DNA of 64,000 nucleotides. Origin: Mesorhizobium sp. M1B.F.Ca.ET.045.04.1.1. GTDB taxonomy: Bacteria; Pseudomonadota; Alphaproteobacteria; Rhizobiales; Rhizobiaceae. The first letter of the stretch is position 1, and each line of letters starts with the position of its first letter. Below the pieces are notes generated by a model. It saw nothing but the letters and a program-made list of their open reading frames with translations, did not search any database and had not been told where the DNA came from. Positions 37,916 to 46,587 of this stretch are shown in pieces. Both the position numbers and the translations under genes were made by a program. The stretch lies in assembly GCF_003952465.1 (NCBI RefSeq), contig NZ_CP034448.1:5867001-5931000 (forward strand), given 5' to 3'.

Positions 37916-39019
37916 CTACCCCGCCACTTCCCGGTACGCCCTCACCTTCCCGTCCTGTCCGCGAATCCGCCACGTCCCGTCCTCACAGCCCTCGATGTGG
38001 CTCGCCGCCAGCGGCACCTTGCCGCCGCCATCGGGCAAATCGATGACATAGGCCGGGCTGCAGATGCCGGAGAGGCGCTGGCGCAGTTCCGCGACCAGCG
38101 CCTGGCCTTCGGCAATCGTGGTGCGGCGGTGCGCCATGCCGGGCGCCAGGTCGCCATGATGCAGGTAATAGGGTTTTACACCCAGCCGATACATCAGCTC
38201 GCGGCAGAGTTCTTCCAGAACCTCGACGCGATCGTTGACGCCCTTCAAGAGAACGCTCTGGTTGAGCAGCACGAAACCCGCCTGCCGCATCGTCCGGCAG
38301 GCTTCCTCGGCCTCATCGGTGATCTCGCGCGCGTGGTTGAAATGGGTCACCACCGTCACCATCAGCCGGCCCTGCAGGGCCGCAACAAGACCCGCTGTTA
38401 TGCGCGACGGCAGCGCCACCGGCACGCGGGTGTGGACGCGCAAGAGCCGCACATGCGGGATCGCCTCGATGCGGGTGCGGATTTCGGCGAGCGCCTTGTC
38501 TGGCAGCGACAGCGGATCGCCGCCGGTCAGGATCACCTCGCGGATCTCCTCATGCCCGGCGATATAGGCCAGCGCCGGCTCCAAGGCTTCGCGCGTATAG
38601 CCGCGGCCGATCGACGTCAGCGACTCCTTGCGAAAACAGAAGCGGCAATAGACCGCGCATTGATAAGTCGGGAACAAAAGCACGCGGTCGGCGTGGCGAT
38701 GCGTCAGCCGCGACACCGGGCTGAATTCATGGTCGCCGATCGGGTCGTCGAGCTCGCCCTCGGTGGCGATAAGCTCTTCCGGCGACGGGATCACCTGGGC
38801 GCGGATCGGGTCATTGGGATCGGTCCAGTCGATCAGGTCGAGATAGGGTTTTGGCACACGCACCTTGTGGGCGGCGGCGGCTTCCTGCGCGGCCGCGCGC
38901 TCGGCGGGCGACAGCGGGAGCGCGGCGAGGTCGCGCACATGCCGCACGCCGGCGCGGACATCGTCCTGCCAGGCGACGGCGGGCGCGGTTGCTTCCTTGA
39001 GATTGGCGTCTGAGGTCAT
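37916..39019 (-). CDS. Lysine 2,3-aminomutase-like radical SAM protein (KamA/EpmB type)
   Basis: A protein of 367 residues. The radical SAM motif CxxxCxxC is visible as CAVYCRFCFR. Motifs for PLP (lysine in LDWTDPNDP..., later KPYYLHHGDLAPGMAHRRT) and SAM (EVILTGGDPLSLPDKAL) are present. EpmB turns lysine to beta-lysine for modification of elongation factor P; the size of about 340-370 residues fits EpmB more than KamA. No efp or epmA is seen nearby, which are often linked in Rhizobiales. The activity on free lysine or for EF-P cannot be decided. Confidence 0.88.
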   Translation of the reverse strand: MTSDANLKEATAPAVAWQDDVRAGVRHVRDLAALPLSPAERAAAQEAAAAHKVRVPKPYLDLIDWTDPNDPIRAQVIPSPEELIATEGELDDPIGDHEFSPVSRLTHRHADRVLLFPTYQCAVYCRFCFRKESLTSIGRGYTREALEPALAYIAGHEEIREVILTGGDPLSLPDKALAEIRTRIEAIPHVRLLRVHTRVPVALPSRITAGLVAALQGRLMVTVVTHFNHAREITDEAEEACRTMRQAGFVLLNQSVLLKGVNDRVEVLEELCRELMYRLGVKPYYLHHGDLAPGMAHRRTTIAEGQALVAELRQRLSGICSPAYVIDLPDGGGKVPLAASHIEGCEDGTWRIRGQDGKVRAYREVAG

Positions 39020-39117
39020 TTGCGTCTCGGGGCGGTTTTACGCGGGGATATCGGCTGGATGGACGGCAGGGTCAACCGCCATGGTTGCCGCAGACCCTCA
39101 CACGTCGAGTTCCCGCC

Positions 39118-39272
39118 CACCCCCTCTGTCCTGCCGGACATCTCCCCCGCAAGGGGGGAGATCGGATGTCGCGACGGCTTTCGCCAACCGCCGACGCTGC
39201 AGAACGAGCGGGGCGCGGAAGCTGCTAATCTCCCCCTTGCGGGGGAGATGGCCGACAGGCCAGAGGGGGGTG
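39118..39272. repeat. CCCCCTCTGTC-family element, full length
   Basis: Opens CACCCCCTCTGTCCTGCCGG then ACATCTCCCCC and ends GGGGGAGATGGCCGACAG then GCCAGAGGGGGGTG. The ends are near-perfect inverted repeats around an inner part of about 90 bases. It has the outside-in orientation opposite to copies 43979 and 53921. Confidence 0.85.
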
Positions 39273-39318
39273 TGACGGAGCATTCACGGTGGGCTCCAAG
39301 CCCCCTCCACACGCCATA

Positions 39319-39337
39319 GGTATTTGAGCGAAATACC
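39319..39337. promoter_or_regulatory. Inverted repeat upstream of the 39376 gene
   Basis: GGTATTT, 5 bases, AAATACC: perfect 7-bp arms, 38 bases before the ATG at 39376. Possible operator; no regulator gene is adjacent. Confidence 0.35.
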
Positions 39338-39375
39338 ATTAGTCTTAATAGTCCAGGGGTTCGGGGGCGACACGA

Positions 39376-40311
39376 ATGGATTTCAACGCAGGCCATGGCT
39401 ACCTTCTCATCGGCGGGCTCATCCTGGTCGGCGCCGGGCTGCTGATCCTTTCGCTGATCGTCAATCTTCATGTGGCGCACAGCGTGCGCGACGACGTGCG
39501 CCACCGCGAAAAGCTGCTGGAATATTACCGCAACATCTTTTCGCAGCTGGGCGTGATCCTGATCGGCATCGGCGTCTCGCTGTTCATCTTCTTCTTCCAG
39601 CAAAACTACCAGGATCAGCGCAAGCGCGAGACCGAGCTGCAGCAGGTACTCGCCAAACTCGCCGCACGCGTTGCCCGCGGCGCCCCCGTCATCGAAACGC
39701 TCGGCGAGTTCGACGAGGTTCTGGACGAGGGCGGCGCCTATGTCGACCCCGAACACGGCGGAAGCAACGCCGCGATCAGCGCCAGGGGAGACGAGCTTGC
39801 CAAGCAGGTCGAAAAGATCCTGCTGGTCGAACGTGATGTCGATGTTCGAGACTTCGAAATCCTGAACCTGTCACGCGACATCGAAGCCACCTTCGTCGTC
39901 AATGAGCTCGATCCGACGCTGTGGTTCAACATCGTGCGCGACGAGAACGAGATCAAATACGCCACGACGCAGCTCGGCCTCGACTATAAGGACCTGCATG
40001 ATGCGATCGGCGACGAGCCGGTCAAGGCCGCGGTCGCCAAGCCGGACAAGGAAACGAAGATCAAGCACGAGGTGCTCGATATCCTCTACGACGCCGACCT
40101 GCTGCGCCAGCGCAGCAGGCGGTTTCTCGGCCGCGCCTGCTGGCTCTTCAGCAAGGGACGCGGCTTCGTGACGCTTCCACCGGCCGATGCGATCGAGGCC
40201 GACGCCAAATCACAGCAGGAATGGATCGACCGCTCGAAACCGATGCTGACGCAGTCGAAATCGGGCAGCAGCGATTGTTTCAAGCTGCTCCGCTACGGCC
40301 AGGCTCATTAA
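39376..40311 (+). CDS. Two-helix membrane protein with cytoplasmic domain, function unknown
   Basis: A protein of 311 residues. Two transmembrane helices lie at about residues 9-32 and 56-75, followed by a charged helix (QQNYQDQRKRETELQQVLAK) and a soluble domain of about 200 residues rich in D and E. No family was recognised. The last two bases of its stop overlap the stop of the convergent serine hydrolase gene (40308). The topology would suit a signal or stress sensor, but nothing in the sequence proves it. Confidence 0.75.
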   Translation: MDFNAGHGYLLIGGLILVGAGLLILSLIVNLHVAHSVRDDVRHREKLLEYYRNIFSQLGVILIGIGVSLFIFFFQQNYQDQRKRETELQQVLAKLAARVARGAPVIETLGEFDEVLDEGGAYVDPEHGGSNAAISARGDELAKQVEKILLVERDVDVRDFEILNLSRDIEATFVVNELDPTLWFNIVRDENEIKYATTQLGLDYKDLHDAIGDEPVKAAVAKPDKETKIKHEVLDILYDADLLRQRSRRFLGRACWLFSKGRGFVTLPPADAIEADAKSQQEWIDRSKPMLTQSKSGSSDCFKLLRYGQAH

Positions 40312-41867
40312 TCCCCCACGCGCCGTAGCGTGCCCATATGATTGTCGTCGAGGAATTCGATGGTCATCGCCGACGCCTTGCCGTCGGAACCGACGACAAA
40401 GCTCACGCCCGCCGGCCTGTCCGGCGTCTCGGCGTCGGGGTAGGTCAGGAACAGATCGCCGTCGAAATGCGTCAGCGAATAGGACCGCGCCCCGGCCGGC
40501 CCGACCTTGAGCACAAGGCCGTCACCCGCGCCCGACACGACCGCGTCGCCGATGAAATCGTTGGCGTAGCGGCCGGCATAGGCGCTGGTCGATGCGGCCG
40601 GCCGCGTCGGTGACGGCGGCGCGGCAAATCTGGCCTTCGCCGCCTCGACCGCCGGACCGAACAGGCCGGCATAAATTCCGTTCCACGCCTCGATCCAGTC
40701 CTTCTCGACCTTGCCGTCGAAGACGAGGTCCGCAAAACTGTCGGACAGCCCCTCCGGCACCCCGGTCGGAAAGGCGTTGGCAAGGATGACGATGCCGAGC
40801 TTCTCTTTCGGGAAAATCGTCACCAGCGTGCGCGCGCCGACGCTGAAGGCGCCGGCATGCCCCCAGCTCAGGCCGTGCCGGCCGAATTCGACATTCCAGC
40901 CGAGGCCGTAAAAGGATTCGCCGCCTGAAACGGGATTCTTGCCGCGTGTCATCAGCGGCACATGCGTTTGGGCAAGCGCATCGGCGGCGATCAGCGGCTT
41001 GCCGGCATAGACGCCGTCGCCAAGCACCAGGCGCACCCATTGCGACAGATCGCCGGCAGTGGAGCTCACGCCGCCGGCGGGCGCCTGCGCATCCGGATCG
41101 CGCTCTATCTTCGCGGCCCAGGCGCCATCGACCTTGATATGGAGCGCGGCGCGGTTGGCGTGCTTGACGAAATCCGCATGGCGCGAGCTGGTCGAAGCCA
41201 TCCCGAGCGGGTGGTAAAGCTTCTCCTCGGCGACCTCCTCCCAGGATTTGCCTGTCGGTCTGGCGGCCGCGACGGCGCCCTCGGTCAGCCCGAAATTGCT
41301 GTAGGAATAGCCGGCGCGAAAGCTCGACGAAGGCGGCACGAAGCGCAGGCGGCGCAGGATCTCGGCGCGGTCATAGCCGATGCCCTCGAGATCATCTCCG
41401 GCGGTGCCCGGAAGCCCGCTGCGATGCGCAAACAGGTCGCGGATGGTGAGCTCGCTGGTGGGATAGGGGTCGGCGAGGCGGAAGGACGGATCGAGGTCGG
41501 CGATCTTCGAATCCCAGGACACGACCCGGCCGCTGACCAGCGCCGCCACGACCGTTGCGGAGACCGGCTTGGAGAGGGAAGCGATCTGGAACACCGTGTC
41601 GGCGTCGACGGTCTCCGGCTTGCCGGCCTCGCGATGGCCGAAGCCCTTCAGGAAGACAACTTTGTCGTCGTGAACGACTGCGATGGCGAGGCCGGGCACG
41701 GCGCCGTCCGCGACCGCGCCTTGCGCCAGCGCTTCGAGCTTCGACAGGGCAGCAGTCATCCGCTCAGGCGAGATTGGGTCTGCGGATGTCGCAGGAGGCC
41801 AAAGCGCCATCAGGACAAGGGCCCAGATCCTCAAATGACAGAGATTCCGATCAAGCCGCACGCGCAA
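40308..41867 (-). CDS. Serine hydrolase, class C beta-lactamase fold
   Basis: An exported protein of 519 residues. A signal peptide is followed by the beta-lactamase/D-peptidase domain (about 35-370). The catalytic S97 and K100 are in QIASLSKPVSATV; the YxN motif is GYSYSNFGL; the third motif is the HxG of WGHAGAFSVGAR. The C-terminal 130 residues form a separate beta domain (YAGRYANDFIGDAVV). Substrates of this family include peptides, esters and beta-lactams. Its gene converges with the 39376 gene with overlapping stops. Confidence 0.88.
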   Translation of the reverse strand: MRVRLDRNLCHLRIWALVLMALWPPATSADPISPERMTAALSKLEALAQGAVADGAVPGLAIAVVHDDKVVFLKGFGHREAGKPETVDADTVFQIASLSKPVSATVVAALVSGRVVSWDSKIADLDPSFRLADPYPTSELTIRDLFAHRSGLPGTAGDDLEGIGYDRAEILRRLRFVPPSSSFRAGYSYSNFGLTEGAVAAARPTGKSWEEVAEEKLYHPLGMASTSSRHADFVKHANRAALHIKVDGAWAAKIERDPDAQAPAGGVSSTAGDLSQWVRLVLGDGVYAGKPLIAADALAQTHVPLMTRGKNPVSGGESFYGLGWNVEFGRHGLSWGHAGAFSVGARTLVTIFPKEKLGIVILANAFPTGVPEGLSDSFADLVFDGKVEKDWIEAWNGIYAGLFGPAVEAAKARFAAPPSPTRPAASTSAYAGRYANDFIGDAVVSGAGDGLVLKVGPAGARSYSLTHFDGDLFLTYPDAETPDRPAGVSFVVGSDGKASAMTIEFLDDNHMGTLRRVGD

Positions 41868-42312
41868 GCCTCCCCTCTCCGCATTCGCCTCGCGATAGTA
41901 CAGGCCGGTGCCGGCGAGGCCAAGCCTTGCTCGATGGCGGCTCAGATGCTGATTCCGGAACTGGCTTTAGCTTGCTGATTGGAATGGTTTTGTTGCGGTA
42001 GGCCTGGAAGCGACAAGCTTGCGTTCCTTCGCGCCCCCTCTTTCCTGCCGGACATCTCCCCCGGGGAGATCGGACGTCGCGCCGACTTTCGCTAATCGTC
42101 GACGGTGCAAGGAAGAGCCGGCGCTGGAACTGCCAATCTCCCCCACGTGGGGGAGATGTCCGGCAGGACAGAGGGGGGCGCCGTAGAGCGCAACAATCGC
42201 TGGTCTGCGAAATTCGCGACTTTCGCCGCAATCGACCCGCGCCATCTTTTCAGGCAATCTCCCACCCAGCCCGCGCTATGGGGAGGTGACGTGCGGCCGA
42301 GGGAGGATTGCC
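41868..42312. other. Intergenic region between divergent genes, with repeat element
   Basis: No gene was seen. The repeat element 42031-42181 takes about one third. Promoters for the serine hydrolase and for the acyl-CoA synthetase must lie on either side. Confidence 0.55.
42031..42181. repeat. CCCCCTCTGTC-family element, full length
   Basis: Opens GCGCCCCCTCTTTCCTGCCG then ACATCTCCCCC; ends GGGGGAGATGTCCGGCAG then GACAGAGGGGGGCG. Inverted ends as in the 39118 copy. Confidence 0.85.
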
Positions 42313-43971
42313 ATGACCGAAATGCGTGCGGCGCTGCCGCGCTATGAGGATGCCGTCCGGCGCTTCCGCATCGAGGATGAGATCGCCAGGCTTCACGGCG
42401 ATCCGGCGAGCGGCATCAATGCCTATGTCGAATGCTGCGGCCGCTATACGGGCGAGAACCGGCTGGCACTGCGCGCGATCTCGGCGGGCGGAGGCCTGCG
42501 CGAATTCTCCTTCGACGATCTTGCCGACATGTCGGGCCGGGTCGGCAACATGCTGAAGGCCCTCGGCGTCCGTCCCGGCGACGTCGTGGCCGGCATGCTG
42601 CCGCGCATCCCGGAACTGGTGGCTCTGATCCTCGGCGCCTGGCGCGTGGGCGCGGTCTACCAGCCGCTGTTCACCGCCTTCGGCCCGAAGGCGATCGAGC
42701 ATCGGCTGAGCTACAGCAAGGCGAAGCTGGTGGTGACCAACCCCGCAAACCGCGGCAAGCTCGACGAACTGGAAAACCATCCGCGCATTGCCACCGTCCT
42801 TGGCGCCGGCGACACCTTGCCCGAAGGCGACATCGATTTCCGCGCAACAATCGCCGCCGCCTCCCCCGATTGCGAGCCGGTGATGCGCAAGGGCTCCGAC
42901 CTCTTCATGATGATGTCGACCTCCGGCACGACGGGCCACCCCAAGGGCGTGCCGGTGCCGCTTCGCGCGCTGCTCGCCTTCGGCGCTTACATGCGCGACG
43001 CGATCGGGCTTCGGCCCGACGACATCTTCTGGAACATCGCCGACCCCGGCTGGGCCTATGGGCTCTACTACGCCATCACCGGGCCGTTGCAGCTCGGCAT
43101 CGCCACCACCTTCTACGAAGGCGCCTTCAACGCCAATAGCACCTACGACATCATAGAGCGTCTCGGCGTCACCAGCCTCGCCGGCTCGCCCACCGCCTAT
43201 CGCCTGCTGATAGCGGAAGGGCCCGAGGCGGCCCTGCGCGTCAAGGGCAAGCTGCGGGTGGTGAGCAGCGCCGGCGAGCCGCTCAACCCGGAGGTGATCC
43301 GCTGGTTCGACGCTCATCTCGCCGCGCCCATCCACGACCATTACGGCCAGACCGAGAACGGCATGATGGTGAACAACCATCACGGGCTTGCGCATATCGT
43401 CCGCGCGGGCTCTGCCGGCTTCGCCATGCCCGGCTACCGCATGGTGGTGCTGGACGAGGCCGGCAACGAGCTCGGACCCAACCAGCCCGGCGTGCTTGCG
43501 GTCGATATCGCGAATTCCCCGCTGCGCTGGTTCGACGGCTACCATCAGGCGGAGACGCCGGCGATATCGGGCGGCTATTACCGCACCGGCGACACTGTGG
43601 AATACGAGCCGGACGGCTCGGTCTCCTTCATCGGCCGCGCCGACGACGTCATCACCTCGGCCGGCTATCGCATCGGCCCGTTCGACGTCGAAAGCGCGCT
43701 GATCGAGCATCCGGCGGTCAACGAGGCGGCGGTGGTCGGCGTGCCCGACCCGCAGCGCACCGAGATCGTCAAAGCCTTCGTCGTGCTGGCCCCCGCTTAC
43801 GAAGGCAGCGAAGCGCTGGCGGAGGAACTCGCCCAGCATGTGAAGAAGCGGCTCTCGGCGCATTCCTATCCGCGCGAGGTCGAGTTCGTCGCCGAGCTGC
43901 CGAAGACCCCGAGCGGCAAGATCCAGCGGTTCTTGCTGAGGAAAGCGGAGGTTGAGAAGCGGAAGGGGTGA
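42313..43971 (+). CDS. AMP-binding acyl-CoA synthetase (acetyl-CoA synthetase-like)
   Basis: An adenylate-forming enzyme of 552 residues. Core motifs: MSTSGTTGHPKGVPVP (P-loop A3), HYGQTENGMMV (A5), YRTGDTVEYEPDGSVSFIGR (A7/A8), and the catalytic lysine in TPSGKIQRFLL (A10). It makes acyl-AMP and then acyl-CoA. Length and WFDGYHQAE resemble medium-chain or acetyl/propionyl-CoA synthetases; the chain length cannot be fixed. GAGGGAGGA precedes the ATG. Confidence 0.9.
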   Translation: MTEMRAALPRYEDAVRRFRIEDEIARLHGDPASGINAYVECCGRYTGENRLALRAISAGGGLREFSFDDLADMSGRVGNMLKALGVRPGDVVAGMLPRIPELVALILGAWRVGAVYQPLFTAFGPKAIEHRLSYSKAKLVVTNPANRGKLDELENHPRIATVLGAGDTLPEGDIDFRATIAAASPDCEPVMRKGSDLFMMMSTSGTTGHPKGVPVPLRALLAFGAYMRDAIGLRPDDIFWNIADPGWAYGLYYAITGPLQLGIATTFYEGAFNANSTYDIIERLGVTSLAGSPTAYRLLIAEGPEAALRVKGKLRVVSSAGEPLNPEVIRWFDAHLAAPIHDHYGQTENGMMVNNHHGLAHIVRAGSAGFAMPGYRMVVLDEAGNELGPNQPGVLAVDIANSPLRWFDGYHQAETPAISGGYYRTGDTVEYEPDGSVSFIGRADDVITSAGYRIGPFDVESALIEHPAVNEAAVVGVPDPQRTEIVKAFVVLAPAYEGSEALAEELAQHVKKRLSAHSYPREVEFVAELPKTPSGKIQRFLLRKAEVEKRKG

Positions 43972-43978
43972 AACCGCC

Positions 43979-44137
43979 GATCTCCCCCCTCGAGGGGGAG
44001 ATGTCGCCAAAGGCGACAGAGGGGGTCGTCTCCCATAGATCGCCGACGTCGATTCTCTCGAGCAAATGCGCTGGCGCTCCACGCGCAGCGACCCCCTCTG
44101 ACCGCTTCGCGGCCATCTCCCCCTCAAGGGGGAGATT
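43979..44137. repeat. CCCCCTCTGTC-family element, full length
   Basis: Opens GATCTCCCCCCTCGAGGGGG then AGATGTCGCC; ends GGCCATCTCCCCCTCAAGG then GGGAGATT. The arms form near-perfect inverted repeats of about 25 bases. It lies 8 bases after the acyl-CoA synthetase stop. Confidence 0.9.
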
Positions 44138-44220
44138 CGCGGCGCTGTCTTTTTTTGGCCTGATCTTGTCTTCAAATGCACGATGTCTTCTGAATGAGAC
44201 CGACAGCGGGAGGTTACATC

Positions 44221-45114
44221 ATGCGCCTGGTCTGGACGCTTCTGTTCGCGCTGGCGAGCGGCGTGGCTTTCGCGGCCTCGCCAGAGGACGACTACATCGC
44301 CGCGCGTGACAAGGCGATTTCCGACATAGCGGCGCAGGAAAGCGCCAACGCTCCCGTTGAAACGCTCGACGCGACCAACACCAAGGCGCTGGCCGATCTC
44401 GAAAAACGGCTCTCAGCCATTCTCGGCCCGCTCGCGGTCAAGGATTTTCCGGCAACCGGCACGATCAATCTCGAAAGCCTCAGCGCCTCTGATGTCGGCT
44501 TCGGCATGCTCGACGGGCTCAGATACGCCAAGAGCGACGAGGGCCCGAGCATCGTGGCGACGACGCGCGGGCTCACCGGGCGCTGGCTGCAGTCCAAGGC
44601 CGACGAGGACGATGAAAGCCTCAGGCTGCCCACCGGGCTCGATGACGCGCTGAAACTCGATGCCTTCTACACCCAGGCGATCGGCGCCGACGCCGCTTTC
44701 GTCAAGACGCTCGACTTTTCGCTGCAGAAGCCCGAAGGCGCCGACATGGCGATTGCGCGGCTCGGCGGCTGGACGCAGGACGTCGGGCCGATCTACGACC
44801 AGCAGGTCGTCGTTGCGGTCGTAAAAGGCGATCGCGTCCTGATCGCCGAAGCGCCCGCGTCACCGCCCGTGCCGAAGATCGCGGCCTGCGAGGCGCTGTG
44901 GACCGCGGCTGACGCGGCCGCCCAGAAATTCCAGGAGGCCTATCAAGGCTCGGACCTCAAAGACCAGCAGGCCTATGATTCCGCCAATGCGGCCTGGGAA
45001 AAAGGCGATGGCGACTATCGCGCCTGCATGGGCGAGCGGCTGCCGGGCGACCCGGCCTTCCCGGCGCTGCTTTCTCAGGCGCAGCAGCTTGCCGACCACA
45101 TGGCCGGCAAGTAG
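44221..45114 (+). CDS. Exported protein of unknown function
   Basis: A protein of 297 residues with a signal peptide (MRLVWTLLFALASGVAFAAS). The mature part is acidic, with helical segments (DYIAARDKAISDIAAQESAN) and two cysteines near the end (IAACEAL and RACMGE). GGGAGG lies before the ATG at 44221. No family was recognised. Location is probably the periplasm. Confidence 0.7.
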   Translation: MRLVWTLLFALASGVAFAASPEDDYIAARDKAISDIAAQESANAPVETLDATNTKALADLEKRLSAILGPLAVKDFPATGTINLESLSASDVGFGMLDGLRYAKSDEGPSIVATTRGLTGRWLQSKADEDDESLRLPTGLDDALKLDAFYTQAIGADAAFVKTLDFSLQKPEGADMAIARLGGWTQDVGPIYDQQVVVAVVKGDRVLIAEAPASPPVPKIAACEALWTAADAAAQKFQEAYQGSDLKDQQAYDSANAAWEKGDGDYRACMGERLPGDPAFPALLSQAQQLADHMAGK

Positions 45115-45273
45115 GTCCTCGTCGGCCTCGTCGTGGGGCCGCGACGTGAACCAGTTTTCGCATCTATTCGGAAGAATTCGGAACAATTGATGCGGTCTTT
45201 GAGACGCTGCCTCGAACCATCCCCAATCTGAGGTCTGCCGTCATGCCGACGGTGCAACCCCAGGGAGGATGCC

Positions 45274-46095
45274 ATGGACGTTGTCACTAGTGACACCGAA
45301 ACGATTTTGGCCGCCAGCAAGCAGGCGGCCTATGAACCTTTTTTCAAACGGCTAGGACCACCGCGCTTCGAGGACCTCGAGCAGGAGCGGCAATACCGAA
45401 AGGAGCGGCTGGCTGTCGGCTTCCGCATTTTCGCGGCGCTGGGGTTCAGCGAAGGCGTTGCCGGGCACATCACTGCCCGTGATCCCGAATTCACGGACAC
45501 ATTCTGGGTCAATCCGTTCGGGATGCATTTCGCGCACATCACTGTCTCGGATCTCATCCGGGTTGACAGCGCAGGCTCCGTGGTAGAGGGCACGATGCCA
45601 GTCAATGTGGCCGCGTTCGCCATCCATCATCAGATCCATACGGCGCGGCCGGAGGTTGTCGCAGCCGCGCACGCTCACTCAATCTATGGCAAGGCGTGGT
45701 CGGCGGTGGGTCGATTGCTCGACCCCATAACGCAGGACGCCTGCGCATTCTATGAGGATCACGTGTTCTTCGATGACACACGGGTGCTGATCACCGAAGC
45801 AAGCGAGGCGGCTCGGATCGCCGAGTGCCTCGGTGACCACAAGGGGGCAATCCTGCGCAACCACGGTTTGCTCACAGTCGGTCAGACCGTCGACGAGGCC
45901 GTATGGTGGTTCATTTCGATGGAGCGGTGCTGTCAGGGGCAGTTCCTCGCCGAAAGTGTAGGAACGCCGTTGCAGGTCGATCCCGAAAATGCCCGTGCCG
46001 CCCGCGCAGTGAATGGCACGCCTCGGGCCGGCTGGTTTCAATGCCAACCGCTCGGCGATCGCATCCTGAGGCAGCAACCCGATCTACTTGAATAG
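45274..46095 (+). CDS. Class II aldolase/adducin family protein
   Basis: A protein of 273 residues. Motifs of the zinc-dependent class II aldolases are visible: LGFSEGVAGHITARDPEFTD, HHQIHTARPEVVAAAHAHSI (two of the zinc histidines) and LRNHGLLTVGQTVDEAVWWF (third histidine). The family includes L-fuculose and L-ribulose-5-phosphate enzymes and many aldolases of unknown substrate. The ATG follows CAGGGAGG. A 14-bp palindrome (45282-45295) lies within its first codons. Confidence 0.88.
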   Translation: MDVVTSDTETILAASKQAAYEPFFKRLGPPRFEDLEQERQYRKERLAVGFRIFAALGFSEGVAGHITARDPEFTDTFWVNPFGMHFAHITVSDLIRVDSAGSVVEGTMPVNVAAFAIHHQIHTARPEVVAAAHAHSIYGKAWSAVGRLLDPITQDACAFYEDHVFFDDTRVLITEASEAARIAECLGDHKGAILRNHGLLTVGQTVDEAVWWFISMERCCQGQFLAESVGTPLQVDPENARAARAVNGTPRAGWFQCQPLGDRILRQQPDLLE

Positions 46096-46285
46096 GCCAC
46101 GTTCGTAGACACCGGGTGGGGGCTGTCGTCAGCCCCGCCACTCGCACATGAAATCTCGCTGTCGCCATCCCAACTCGACACAGGGGGCATGCGCGCTATA
46201 TGGCCTGGGGGCCGAGGCGCGAAGACGCGAAGAAATGGCCGATTTCCCATAACTTTCCCGACCATTGGCAGGCAGGCGGCTCGGA

Positions 46286-46474
46286 TCAAACGTCCTCACG
46301 CCGTGAGAGGGCATTCCTGGCTTCAGCGCAGCGCTTCTGGCAGGCGATGTAGTCTGCCATATAGCGTTCGAGAGCGGAGCGGAATTCTTCCTCGCGCGGA
46401 CCGGACCTGCGTTCAGGAACCGCGTGGCTGGTCTCCGTCTCGAATTCGATATGGTCCAAAGTAACTGCAGACAT
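46286..46474 (-). CDS. Small hypothetical protein (62 aa)
   Basis: A protein of 62 residues: MSAVTLDHIEFETETSHAVP, then a helical part (FRSALERYMADYIACQKRCAE) with two cysteines. AGGAG lies 7 bases upstream of the ATG. It stands between the aldolase gene and the regulator gene at 46588, which is on the other strand. No family was recognised. Confidence 0.65.
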   Translation of the reverse strand: MSAVTLDHIEFETETSHAVPERRSGPREEEFRSALERYMADYIACQKRCAEARNALSRREDV

Positions 46475-46587
46475 TTTCGGCGCTCCTGTCTCTAGACGCG
46501 GTGACAGGATGAGCCGAATGCCCGATGTCGTCCCCGGCGCACGGCCGAATAGTTCCGAAAAGCTCCAAAAAGATGGTAGTTTGCGCC

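Larger units (their letters stand above)
39020..39375. other. Intergenic region with repeat element and palindrome
   Basis: No gene was seen. It contains the repeat element 39118-39272 and the inverted repeat 39319-39337. Confidence 0.6.

Noticed and set aside
42250..44181. Long antisense frame of 643 codons on the minus strand
   Set aside because: It is the shadow of the acyl-CoA synthetase gene in GC-rich DNA and has no protein motif.
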